DNA of 64,000 nt from Streptomyces albiflavescens (GCF_014645835.1 NZ_BMMM01000007.1:146831-210830); one strand, 5' to 3'. Positions 23,667 to 31,907 are shown, counted from the stretch's first letter. The notes: generated from the letters alone by a model not told the origin. Numbers and translations: made by a program.

Positions 23667-24652
23667 GCGGCCACCGCCTCGGCGCATTCGACGAGCCGGC
23701 CGCGTTCGAAGCGGGCTCCGGCCCGGACGAGGGCGACGAGGTGGGGTGCGTTCACGGCCCGCCGGCGGGCCTGGGCAGACTCGACGAGCTTGAAGACCAT
23801 CACGAGCGCGGCGGCGCGGGAGCCGGCGCCGCGGGTGACCCTGGTCCGCAGCCGGACGGTGGAGAACGTCGACTCAATGGGGTTTGTCGTCCTGAGGTGG
23901 ATCCAGTGCTCGGCCGGGAAGTCGTAGAACGCCGGCAGCTCCACCTGGTCGTCGATGATCTTCTTGACCGCCTTGGGGAACTTCGCCCCGTAGAGCTTGG
24001 CGAACGTCCTGATCGCCGCATGGGCGTGACCGCGGTCCTCGGCGTTGCAGATGTCCTGGAGCGCCTTCTTCGCGCCCGGCTGCGCGGACTTCAGCGTGGC
24101 GTCCAGGACATTGGCCGTTTTGTGAACCCAGCACCTATGCTCGCTAGTTTCGGGGAACACCTCGGCCAGGGCCTTCCAGAAGCCCAGTGCGCCGTCGCCG
24201 ACCGCGAGGACCGGGGCGCGCATTCCCCGGCGGGCGCAGTCGCGCATCAGGTCGGCCCATGACGCGGCGGACTCGCGGTAGCCGTCCTTGAGGGCGACCA
24301 GCTCCTTGGAGCCGTCGGCGCGGACCCCGACAAGCACCAGGACGCAGGCTTTGGCCTCCTCCAGGCGGACGTTGAGGTGGATACCGTCGGCCCACACGTA
24401 CACGTAGTCCACCTCCGAGAGGTCGCGGTCCATGAAGACGGCGTGGTCGGCCTGCCACTGCCGGGTAAGCCGGGTCAGCCGGGTCAGCCGGGTCAGCCGG
24501 GTCAGCCGGGTGATCGTCGCCGGGGACAGCCCGGCCGAGCTGCCGAGGAACTGCTCCAGGGCGGGCACGAAGTGAGCGGGGGACGCCGCCCGAAGCACGA
24601 GCGGGAGGTGCGACAGCGAGGGTTGAGCGGACGTCATCGGCCAGTGATCCAC
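23663..24652 (-). pseudogene. IS256 family transposase, N-terminally truncated
   Basis: 329 residues against about 400-430 for complete IS256 transposases. The first recognisable segment is LPLVLRAASPAHFVPALEQF, so about 90 N-terminal residues with the DNA-binding part are gone. The catalytic DDE residues remain: VWADGIHLNV (D), VLAVGDGALGFWKA (D) and TTNPIESTFSTVR (E). A run of five LTR tripeptides (9-bp repeat expansion at 24461-24514) lies where relatives have one or two. The C-terminus is normal. Likely inactive. Confidence 0.85.
24461..24514. repeat. 9-bp tandem repeat inside the transposase
   Basis: Six near-identical copies of CCGGGTCAG (first copy CCGGGTAAG, last CCGGGTGAT), in frame with the transposase and translated as repeated Leu-Thr-Arg. 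The length divisible by three keeps the frame. Typical slippage expansion. Confidence 0.9.
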
Positions 24653-24777
24653 GCTGTGAACCCCGAACAGGCCGTAGCTGTCAGCAGAGTCAAGAGCTTC
24701 ACGGGGATGCGCTGCACAGTCATGCGGAAACCGCCGATACGGATGTCCATGACCGGCGCATTCTGCTCTGGCTCCAT
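24634..24777 (-). CDS. Small phage-type membrane protein, 47 residues
   Basis: Reads MEPEQNAPVMDIRIGGFRMT followed by VQRIPVKLLTLLTATACSGF and TAWITGR. Start ATG at 24777 with GGAGGG 8 bp upstream. A short N-terminal beta-like segment precedes one membrane helix. I recall small proteins of the type 'DIRIGGFRxTVQRIP..LLTLLTA' from Streptomyces phages and integrated elements. Function unknown. Its 3' end abuts the truncated IS256 end. Confidence 0.6.
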   Translation of the reverse strand: MEPEQNAPVMDIRIGGFRMTVQRIPVKLLTLLTATACSGFTAWITGR

Positions 24778-25039
24778 TCGCTGACCCTCCATCAAGTCAC
24801 TTGTAGAGCTGGAATTTCCTACACGTCTCTACCATCCCCAATTAGGTCCGAGAGAGTGCACTCGGGGTCGCCGACCGGACCCACATGTGGCACTGAGTGC
24901 CGTCAAACTCCATCCGCCACCCCCTTTTGTCGTGGTTCTTGAATTGCCGTGTGACCTTTTTGGCCCCTTTCACCGGCCGTTCGTCCGTCTACGCGAGAAG
25001 GTCATCCGCAGGAAGTTCTAGGAGGTAATCCCCCCCCCC
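24778..25039. other. 262-bp region between the small phage-type gene and the HNH remnant
   Basis: Lower G+C than its surroundings, including CTACACGTCTCTACCATCCC and a run CCCCCTTTTGTCG. No gene seen. It ends with AGGAGGT at 25020-25026 and a run of ten C (25030-25039) just before the HNH GTG. It probably holds the promoter of the phage remnant. Confidence 0.5.
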
Positions 25040-25500
25040 GTGCCGCGGAAGCCCCGTACCCCCTGCACCATCCCTGGGTGCCCCGAGCTGACGAACGGGG
25101 GACGTTGTCCGAAACACGACCGCGAGGCGCAGCAGCAGCGAGGCACCAGCGCACAGCGGGGCTATGACGTGCGGTGGCAGCGCACTCGGCTCAGGTACCT
25201 GTACGCGCATCCGTGGTGCGTGCTGCGCAGCAAGGCGGCGACGGTCGCTGACCACTTCCCGGGGTCGCTCCGTGCGCTGGTCGCGAGCGGGGTTGCCGAT
25301 CCGGACGCGTGGTCGCGTCTGCGTCCGCTGGGCACGTCATGGACCCGAAGTCCTTCTATGGCCTGCGGAAGAGGCTCGCCGGCTCAGAGGGCATCGCTGC
25401 CGACATGCCCGTTGTCGGAAACGGCGCCACCGACGCCCGAGCTTTCTTCGACAAGCTGGAAGAACTCGTGGACTCCGTACCCGGCCTAACCGGTTCTTGA
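25040..25500 (+). pseudogene. Decayed phage HNH endonuclease plus an unassigned phage-like fragment
   Basis: GTG start after a strong AGGAGGT and a C10 tract. The first ~95 residues (MPRKPRTPCTIPGCPELTNG, GRCPKHDREAQQQRG, RYLYAHPWCVLRSKAATVADHFP, VADPDAWSRLRPL) match phage HNH endonucleases. The usual second Cys of WCxxC is Arg, and the final zinc motif is lost near 25330 where the frame diverges. From about 25335 to 25500 another frame gives FYGLRKRLAGSEGIAADMP to DKLEELVDSVPGL, the look of a phage structural or terminase tail I cannot name. I infer a deletion fusing two phage genes. Confidence 0.6.
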
Positions 25501-25665
25501 CGGTCTTGGGCTCGCGGACCGGCACGAAGCAGAGCCCGGGCAGTGCGTATTCGTCGGCGCCGATGACGATCTCGTCCCAGGCCTCGAACAGCACGCGCCA
25601 GTCGAGGACCTGACACCAGCAGCGGGCCTGTGCGGGCAGGTCGTGCGCGTCGACGAGGATGGGCC
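25500..25665 (-). pseudogene. Fragment of a VOC/glyoxalase-fold protein
   Basis: Minus-strand frame reading ILVDAHDLPAQARCWCQVLD, then WRVLFEAWDEIVIGADEYAL and PGLCFVPVREPKTVKNR, the first ~55 residues of an actinobacterial VOC protein (the next expected residues, LHLDL, are missing). It stops exactly where the phage-like fragment begins at about 25500, so the junction marks an insertion or deletion break. Confidence 0.65.
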
Positions 25666-25685
25666 GGATGGACCGACTGGACCGG

Positions 25686-26691
25686 CTAGGCCCTGAACTC
25701 GGACGTCGTCACCAACTGACTTGCCACGGCCCCGGGTTCATGTGCTCGCACCAAGCAGTCGAGCATGCGCCGTTTGGCGTGGGCGGCCCGTCGCAGGACC
25801 TCCACGCGCCGGTAGCGCAGCAGTTCGGCGGGGTCCGGCTGGACGGCGCCGGCCAGTTCGTAGCCGTGCGAGGGTGAGCCGGTCCCCCCATACGTCGTCG
25901 CACAGGGCAATCTGAGCAGGCGTCAGCCTGGTCGCCCAGTTCCCCGCGCGCGAAGTGTCCAGCGCTCCGTGAGTGCGCCGGTGCCAGGTCTTCCGCGCGG
26001 GGACGGCCAACCCGGCCACCCGGTAAGGCTCGCTCATCTCGGGGACGTACTCCTCCCCCAAGAAGCCGCACACACCCCGCAGTTGGCCCTCGGGATCGGC
26101 CACCAGATCCTCGAAGCGCAGCTCGTGCCAGCTGCCGGAGCCCAGCCTGCGGGCGTACCCGCGCGTGGTGTCCATGACCTGCGACCACGTGGCCACGGCC
26201 TCATGGAATCCCCGGTGCCACCAGGGCATCCCCAGCAGCGAGGAGACGCAGTCCCGCCCGTCCCGTACGAGATGGATGAACTGCGCGTCGGGGAACAGCC
26301 GCAGGATCTCCGCCACGTGCAGGGCGTAGGCGGGCCGCTTGTCGCCCCACCGGATCTTCCCGTGCTCCTCGGCGTATGCCTGAAGCGCGATCGCGAGCGC
26401 CGATCCGAGCGTGGGCGGCCCCTCGGTGATCCGCTCGGCCACGTGCCCGGCGTCCACCCCGAGCTCGTGGAACCGCGTCTCCTTCCGCCCGGTGATCCAC
26501 TGCGCGAGCCCGGCCCGGTTGCCGCGTTCCCGCAGATCACCGAAGCCCAGCCGCCTCTCGTAGGCGGGCAGCACGAACCGCGTCTCGGGCGGCAGCCCGA
26601 TCCGCGGATGCGCGTGCAGCATCAGCTGCAGAAGGGTGGTCCCGGAGCGGGGACAGCCGAGGACGAAGACGGGTCGCACAGAATCAGACAC
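25686..26691 (-). CDS. Sulfotransferase family protein with a probable C-terminal frameshift
   Basis: About 335 residues from a GTG at 26691. The 5'-PSB loop of PAPS-binding sulfotransferases is clear at the N-terminus (FVLGCPRSGTTLLQLML). The 3'-PB region is FIHLVRDGRDCVSSLLG, followed by WHELRFEDLVADPEGQLRGV and the late dimer-type motif WHRRTHGALD. In the starting frame the protein runs on to 25738 with a Pro/Arg-rich tail. From about 25870 the next frame instead gives GYELAGAVQPDPAELLRYRR to the TAG at 25686, which reads as the natural C-terminus. The shift lies near GGGGGG at about 25885-25890, a likely indel or sequencing error. Acceptor unknown. Confidence 0.8.
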
Positions 26692-27054
26692 GGTGCCACG
26701 CTGTCGCGCCCCGATGAGCCCGGTCTGGGATCGCGCTGAGAATGCCGTGTGAACGCGCCGTCGGGCGCCCGGCGCGCCCCGCGACGGGCCCACGCGAGGT
26801 TGCGCGAAGAGGCGAATCACCGGATCACCGATCACCGATCACCGATCACCGATCACCGATCACCGAATCAGTGGACCCGTGGATCAGTGGATCAGTGGAT
26901 CAGTGGATCAGTGGACCGGTGGCTCAATAGGCAAACGACTGCTCAGAACTCATCATGTCCACTACTGTTTCACCAGTTGCGCACACGGCGTCCACGGCTA
27001 CCGCCGTTCCGTGTGCCTGCGCCTCCCCCCTCTTCTCTTGTGCGAGGAACGCGC
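26692..27054. other. 363-bp intergenic region with two adjacent tandem arrays
   Basis: Between divergent sulfotransferase and AbfB-domain genes. No gene seen. It contains the 7-bp and 8-bp arrays listed separately. The remaining part (26930-27050) has a T/C-rich stretch CTCCCCCCTCTTCTCTTG before the AbfB ribosome site. Confidence 0.5.
26824..26910. repeat. Two short tandem arrays, ATCACCG x6 and GTGGATCA x4
   Basis: Six perfect copies of ATCACCG at 26824-26865, then CGAATCAGTGGACC, then four perfect copies of GTGGATCA at 26879-26910. Both units contain GATCA. They are not CRISPR-like (no spacers). Copy number likely varies between strains. Confidence 0.95.
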
Positions 27055-28008
27055 ATGCCGGAAAGAACGCCCGCGCCCGGGCCCAAGGACGACCTGCCTG
27101 CCCCCTCCACGGAGAGGGCACCCTGGCGCCCGACCCCGCACGGCACTCCTTACCCCGTGCAGACGGATTTCGTCCCGGAACCACCGGCGCCCTGGGAGCC
27201 CGATCGCGTCGCGGACGAGGGCCGGCTGCCCGGGACTCGGCGGCTCTGGCTGGCAGGCGGACTCGCGGTGGCGGTGCTGATCGCCGCCGCGACCGCAATC
27301 GCCGTACAGGACAACGACACTGACACCTCGTCGGAGAACCGGGCCGACGAGACCGTCTCCGACACGGGCCTCCTGCTCCCTCCCGATCCGTCCGCCGCCG
27401 CGGGCGACACGACGGCGGCCCCGACGGGCAAGAGCGCGCTGTCCTCCCCCCAGTCCTCCCCCTCTGCCGCTCCGGGATCCGCCTCGCCCAAACCCTCCGG
27501 CCAGGGCTCCGACGACCGGCCCGTCGCCGGTCAGTCGACATCCGCCTCGGCCGGCAAGTCCCCCACATCCAAACCGGCCTCCGCGCGGAAGTCGTTCCAG
27601 TCGGTCAACTACCCCGACCGCTACTGGCATGTGAGCAACGGCTCGGTCCGGCTCGACCCGGTGGCTTCGGACAGCTCGGCCGCGACGCGGCAGGACGCCG
27701 GCTTCACGGTGGTCAAGGGACTCGCGAACTCCTCCTGCTACTCCTTCACCACCACCGACGGCGACTATCTCCGCCACCGCAACTTCTCCCTGCACGCCGA
27801 CCGCGACGACGGCTCCGACCTCTTCGAGAAGGACGCCACCTTCTGCCCCAGGGAGTCGTCGTACACCGGCGCCATCATGCTGGAGTCGGTCAACTACCCG
27901 GGCCGCTACCTGCGTCACCGCAACTTCCAGCTCCGCCTGGACCCGTACGACAACAGCGAGCTCTACCTCGCGGACTCGGCGTTCCGTGTGGTGAAGGGCT
28001 GGGGCTGA
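27055..28008 (+). CDS. Membrane-anchored AbfB (CBM42-like) domain protein
   Basis: 317 residues. Cytoplasmic Pro-rich N-terminus (1-63), one membrane segment (64-84, RLWLAGGLAVAVLIAAATAI), a long Ser/Pro/Ala linker (about 85-180), and a C-terminal beta-trefoil of the alpha-L-arabinofuranosidase B type with repeats SVNYPDRYWHVSNG, DGDYLRHRNFSLHADR and SVNYPGRYLRHRNFQLRLDP. CBM42 trefoils bind arabinose side chains of arabinoxylan. Here there is no catalytic domain, so it may tether or sense polysaccharide at the cell surface. GAGGAA precedes the ATG at 27055. Confidence 0.87.
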   Translation: MPERTPAPGPKDDLPAPSTERAPWRPTPHGTPYPVQTDFVPEPPAPWEPDRVADEGRLPGTRRLWLAGGLAVAVLIAAATAIAVQDNDTDTSSENRADETVSDTGLLLPPDPSAAAGDTTAAPTGKSALSSPQSSPSAAPGSASPKPSGQGSDDRPVAGQSTSASAGKSPTSKPASARKSFQSVNYPDRYWHVSNGSVRLDPVASDSSAATRQDAGFTVVKGLANSSCYSFTTTDGDYLRHRNFSLHADRDDGSDLFEKDATFCPRESSYTGAIMLESVNYPGRYLRHRNFQLRLDPYDNSELYLADSAFRVVKGWG

Positions 28009-28072
28009 GTCCCCGAGTTCCCGAGGGTTTACCCGGGTGTGCCGGGTTCCCGGGGCGTGTCACCATGCGCTC

Positions 28073-28444
28073 ATGCGGCCGACGGTGCTCATCGTCGATG
28101 ATCACCCGCCGTTCCGGGCCGCCGCGCGGGCGGTGCTGGAGGCGGAAGGTTTTGGTGTCGTCGGAGAAGCCGGGGACGCCACCGCCGCGCTGCTCGCGTG
28201 CGCCCGGCTGAACCCCGAAGTGGTGCTGCTGGACGTGCAGTTGCCGGGTCCCGACGGGTTCGCGGTCGCGGAGCTGCTCGCCGCGCAGCCGCGCGAGGGC
28301 CCCGCCCCGGATGTCGTCCTCATCTCCAGCCGGACGCACGGCAGTTACCGCGAGCGGCTGCGCACCTGTCCGGTCAAGGGCTTCCTCGCCAAGGACGAGC
28401 TCTCCGGGGCGGCGTTGCGCGCGCTGCTGGCCCGGGATCGGTGA
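28073..28444 (+). CDS. Stand-alone response-regulator receiver domain
   Basis: 123 residues, a CheY-like receiver only: acidic pair DD at 9-10 (VLIVDDHPPF), phospho-acceptor D54 (VVLLDVQLPGPDG) and conserved K107 (GFLAKDELSG). NarL-type regulators continue with an HTH. This one stops after the receiver, so it cannot bind DNA itself. It sits 5 bp before a histidine-kinase-like gene and likely acts as a phosphate sink, relay or protein-protein switch in this locus. Confidence 0.9.
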   Translation: MRPTVLIVDDHPPFRAAARAVLEAEGFGVVGEAGDATAALLACARLNPEVVLLDVQLPGPDGFAVAELLAAQPREGPAPDVVLISSRTHGSYRERLRTCPVKGFLAKDELSGAALRALLARDR

Positions 28445-28448
28445 AGCC

Positions 28449-30167
28449 GTGGACGGCTGGGACGTCTTCACCGGCTGCGCGCTGCTCGCGAGCGGTGCGG
28501 TGTGCGGGCGGCGACGGGCCGGCCTGCTGTTGATCGTGTGCGGGGGCTGCTGGTTCCTCGGTGATGTGGTGGGGTGGGCGGTGTTCGTCCACCGGGGGGT
28601 GCTGTTCTTTCTGGTACTGACCTACCCGGGCGTGCGGTTGGGGTCGGTCGGGACGGCGCACGGGGTGGCGGCCCGGGCGCGGAAGGACACGCTGCCGTCG
28701 GCATCGGGGGAACGGCCCTCGACCGTCACGCCGTCCCCCACTTCGGCGGGGCGGCTCCGGGCGATGGCGTCGAAGCTCGGCCCGCGGACGAACCTCAGAA
28801 CGCTCGCGCCGGTGCTCGGCCCCGCCATGGTCGCCTGCTGCACCGCGCTCTATCCGCTCACCAGGATCGACGCGGTGGCCGTCGTCGAGGTCGCCGCTCT
28901 GGTCGGCGGCGCGGCGCTGCGGCTGCGCGCGACGACGGCCGGGGCGCATGAGCGCCGGGCCCGTGGTGTCTCCGTCGCGGCGGCGGTCCTCCTGGCAGGC
29001 GCGGTGCTGTGGGGCGTGGTGGCACGCCGGTCGGGCGTGGCGGGCGACCTCCCGGTGCTGCGGACGTACGAGCTGGTCGTCGCGGTGGTCGGCGGCGGGC
29101 TGTGCGCCGGAGTGCTGCTCTTCGGGTCGGCACGGGCCGCCCTCGCCCGTCTCGTCGTCGACCTGGGCGAGCCGGACGGCGGCGGCCCGCTGCGCGCCCG
29201 GCTGGCCCCGGTGCTGGGCGACCCCCGGCTGGAGCTCGGTTACTGGGTGCCCGAACTGCGCGGGTACGTCGACGAGGCGGGGCGCCCCGTACGGCTGCCG
29301 CCCACCGGGGCGGGCCGGGTGGTGACCCCGCTCGACCAGGACGGCAGGCCGCTCGCGGTCCTGGTGCACGACGGCTCCATGCCGCACGACCGTGTCCTGC
29401 TGTCCGCCGTCGCCGCGGTGGCCCGGCTGGCGGTCAGCAACGCGCGGCTCCAGGCGGAGATCCGCGGCCGGCTGGCCGAGCTGGAGTCCTCGCGGCGCCG
29501 GCTGGTCGAGGCTGCCGACACCGAACGGTGCAGGCTGGAACGGCAGTTGGACGAGGATGTGCTGCACCGGCTCGACCGGGTCGCCGACGTGCTGGCCGGG
29601 TCCGGCGACTGGGCCGGGCCCGTGCTCGACGCGTTGCGGGCGGCCCACGCCGAGCTGCGGGAGTTCGCGCGGGGCATCCACCCCGCGACGCTGGTCCGCG
29701 ACGGTCTGGCCGCCGCACTCGCCGAGCAGAGCGCCCAGTGTCCGCTGCCGCTCACCCTCGACGTGGCGGAGGGCCGCTTCGACCCGGCGGTGGAGGCGGC
29801 CGCGTACTTCATCTGCTGCGAGGCGCTCACCAACGCGGTGAAGCACGCGCACGCCGGCCGGGTGAGCGTGCGAATCGCCGCCCGGCCGGACGGCGGGGTC
29901 GAGGTCGAGGTGCGCGACGACGGCACGGGTGGGGCGCGGCCGGAGCTGGGCACGGGGCTGCGCGGCCTCGCCGACCGGGCCGAGGCGCTCGGCGGCACGC
30001 TGCGCGTCCACGACGCGGCGGGCGGGGGCACACGGCTGTTCGCACGGATTCCCCAAGGGATAGCCCTGGGGGCGGGGGCACGGGATTCGGGGGCTGGCCC
30101 TGGTGTGCGCGAAGTGTCCGATCCGTACCGTCGTAACAGGTCGGAACAGTCGGCCCCGGGTGAGTAG
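28449..30167 (+). CDS. Histidine-kinase-like protein lacking the phospho-acceptor His (intact ATPase)
   Basis: 572 residues from a GTG at 28449. About six membrane segments in the first 230 residues, a GAF-like linker (about 240-345) and a HisKA_3-type kinase core. The dimerisation helix reads ERCRLERQLDEDVLHRL, with Asp368 where the family has the phosphorylated His of LHDG. The ATPase domain is intact: N box CCEALTNAVKHAHA, G1 VRDDGTGG and G2 GTGLRGLADRAEALGG. It should bind ATP but not autophosphorylate in cis. The second kinase at 31908 has the opposite defect. Confidence 0.85.
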   Translation: MDGWDVFTGCALLASGAVCGRRRAGLLLIVCGGCWFLGDVVGWAVFVHRGVLFFLVLTYPGVRLGSVGTAHGVAARARKDTLPSASGERPSTVTPSPTSAGRLRAMASKLGPRTNLRTLAPVLGPAMVACCTALYPLTRIDAVAVVEVAALVGGAALRLRATTAGAHERRARGVSVAAAVLLAGAVLWGVVARRSGVAGDLPVLRTYELVVAVVGGGLCAGVLLFGSARAALARLVVDLGEPDGGGPLRARLAPVLGDPRLELGYWVPELRGYVDEAGRPVRLPPTGAGRVVTPLDQDGRPLAVLVHDGSMPHDRVLLSAVAAVARLAVSNARLQAEIRGRLAELESSRRRLVEAADTERCRLERQLDEDVLHRLDRVADVLAGSGDWAGPVLDALRAAHAELREFARGIHPATLVRDGLAAALAEQSAQCPLPLTLDVAEGRFDPAVEAAAYFICCEALTNAVKHAHAGRVSVRIAARPDGGVEVEVRDDGTGGARPELGTGLRGLADRAEALGGTLRVHDAAGGGTRLFARIPQGIALGAGARDSGAGPGVREVSDPYRRNRSEQSAPGE

Positions 30168-30197
30168 CGCGGGGCGGGGCAAAGGGGGACGGCGGGC

Positions 30198-30776
30198 ATG
30201 AACAGGGTCAGGGCGACGGCTTGGTCGCTGATCGCGGGGTTGACGCTCGTCACGGCGGTGGCCTGTTCCGACGGGGAGAAGGCACAGTCCGCAGGGGGGC
30301 CGGACGGGCGGTCGGGGGTTCCGTCCGTCCGGCCGAGCGGTGTCTACACGGTGACGACCACCCACGCCGACCTCGTCAAGGCCGGATCACCCGACGAGGA
30401 CGTCCCGGAGAACTACGGAAAGTGGGTCTACGTCTTCAAGGGCGACCGGCTCGCCTTCACCCAGGAGAACAAGGACGCCTGTACATGGGCGTACGGAGAA
30501 GTCCGCTTCCACGGCCGGTACTTCGACTGGGAAATCATCGACGGAGGCTTCACCAAGGCACCCCACAACGCCTACAACAAGCCCGGTGAGCTGTTCACGT
30601 TCGGGATGAGCGTGTATCGGGACACGCTCACGCTGTCGAAGGGGAAGGGCGCGATCTCGCCCGAGAACTTCCTCAGCAAGCCATGGCACCGGATCAGTGG
30701 GACCCCGTCCGACAGGTACTTCAGCAAGAACTGCCCACCGCCGAAGCAGTGGACGACCAGCGGAAAGGGGGCGTGA
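30198..30776 (+). CDS. Putative lipoprotein of unknown function
   Basis: 192 residues. Signal peptide with lipobox LVTAVAC (Cys23), then a Ser/Gly linker and a compact ~130-residue domain rich in aromatics (YGKWVYVFKGDRLAFTQENK, FDWEIIDGGFTKAPHNAYNK). Not recognised. It lies between the kinase-like gene and the binding protein on the same strand with short gaps, so it may be the extracellular ligand partner of the locus. Confidence 0.78.
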   Translation: MNRVRATAWSLIAGLTLVTAVACSDGEKAQSAGGPDGRSGVPSVRPSGVYTVTTTHADLVKAGSPDEDVPENYGKWVYVFKGDRLAFTQENKDACTWAYGEVRFHGRYFDWEIIDGGFTKAPHNAYNKPGELFTFGMSVYRDTLTLSKGKGAISPENFLSKPWHRISGTPSDRYFSKNCPPPKQWTTSGKGA

Positions 30777-30780
30777 CGTC

Positions 30781-31869
30781 ATGCGCGCACGCCGTACGGC
30801 CACCAGTGGTGCGCTGAGCGCGGTGGTGGGACTCGTCCTGCTCGCCGCCACCGGCTGCTCGGGCTCGGCCGCCGCCGACAAGGCCGGTGGCCACAGCGCG
30901 GCCAAGCCGGTCGAGCTGACCCTGGCGACGCCCATGGGCACGTCCGAGGAGTTCGATTCCTTCCTCCTCAACGTGAAGTTGCTGTCCCACGGATCGATCC
31001 GCATCCGGGTGGAGACGGACGCCCACCATCAGGAGGGACCCGACTTCGAGACCCGACTTCTCGACGACGTCAGGCAGGGGAGGGTCGACCTCGCCGCTCT
31101 CGGCAGCCGCGCCTTCGACTCCACGGGGGCCCGCGCCCTGCGTGCGCTGACCGCTCCCCTGCTGATCACCGGCTATGACGCCGAGGAGAAGGTGCTCGCC
31201 GCCCCGGTGGCGCGGCGCATGGTGCGGGAGATCGACGGCGACGGGCTGACCGCGATCGGTCTGCTGCCCGGCACGCTGCGTCGCCCGCTCGGCGCACGTA
31301 CGGCGTTGCTCGGGCCGGCCGACTACAAGGGGCGCACGATCGGCGAGCAGCAGTCCGAGGTCGCGGACGCCACGCTGCGGGCGCTCGGCGCGAAGCCGGT
31401 GGCCTTCGCGGCGGGCGGGTCGGTGGACGCCTTCGGTGGGTACGAACAGCAGCTCGCCTCGGTCGACGGGAACCGGTACGACAAGAACGGCATGATCGCG
31501 TCGGCCAATGTCGTGCTGTGGCCGCGGCCGGTGGCCCTGGTCGCCGGCACCAAGGCCTTCCAACGGCTGAGCGGCGACCAGCAGGATGCGCTTCGCAAGG
31601 CGGGACAGCAGGCCGTGTCCGGCTCTGCCGCGGTGCTGCGCTCGCACGAGAAGGAGTCCGTGGGGAATCTCTGCCGCCGCGGTCAGAAGTTCGCCGCCGC
31701 GTCCCCGTCCCAACTGGCCTCGCTACGCAAGGCCGTTCAGCCGGTGTACGACGAGCTGGCCCGCGACCGGCGCACCAAGGAGTACCTCGACGCCATCACG
31801 TCACTGGTGCGGAACATACCGGCCGAGCCCACTGTGTCCTGCAAAGGCATGACATCCACGGTCGACTGA
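30781..31869 (+). CDS. DctP-like (TRAP-type) substrate-binding lipoprotein
   Basis: 362 residues. Lipobox LAATGC (Cys26). The mature part follows the DctP/TRAP periplasmic-binding pattern: ELTLATPMG start, DVRQGRVDLAALGSRAF, GTLRRPLGARTALLGPADYKG, and a C-terminal block with helices around QRLSGDQQDALRKAG. No TRAP permease (DctQM) genes lie nearby. Since it is set between two kinase genes, a sensor role, reporting a ligand to the membrane kinases, fits better than transport. 4 bp after the lipoprotein gene. Confidence 0.82.
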   Translation: MRARRTATSGALSAVVGLVLLAATGCSGSAAADKAGGHSAAKPVELTLATPMGTSEEFDSFLLNVKLLSHGSIRIRVETDAHHQEGPDFETRLLDDVRQGRVDLAALGSRAFDSTGARALRALTAPLLITGYDAEEKVLAAPVARRMVREIDGDGLTAIGLLPGTLRRPLGARTALLGPADYKGRTIGEQQSEVADATLRALGAKPVAFAAGGSVDAFGGYEQQLASVDGNRYDKNGMIASANVVLWPRPVALVAGTKAFQRLSGDQQDALRKAGQQAVSGSAAVLRSHEKESVGNLCRRGQKFAAASPSQLASLRKAVQPVYDELARDRRTKEYLDAITSLVRNIPAEPTVSCKGMTSTVD

Positions 31870-31907
31870 GGCTGGCCCGGATCCCGCACGGCTGCCACCA
31901 TGCAGCC

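Larger units (their letters stand above)
23205..24640 (-). mobile_element. Truncated IS256-type element carrying a VOC gene
   Basis: Contains an N-terminally truncated IS256 transposase and, overlapping its stop by ATGA, a VOC-family gene. Just past the VOC stop the sequence (about 23210-23240) resembles ends of actinobacterial IS256 elements (ATCCACAAGTCTTGA on the minus strand, from memory). The other terminus is missing, because the transposase frame runs into a phage-type small gene near 24640. Boundaries are approximate. Confidence 0.5.

Noticed and set aside
23205..25700. Intact prophage or integrative element
   Set aside because: Only decayed pieces (HNH, small membrane protein, one unassigned fragment). 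No integrase, att repeats or structural genes are seen.
26824..26910. CRISPR array
   Set aside because: Units are 7-8 bp without spacers and no cas genes are present.
26749..27054. N-terminal extension of the AbfB protein through the tandem repeats
   Set aside because: It would translate the short repeats as DQWISG-type runs and lacks a ribosome site. ATG 27055 has GAGGAA.
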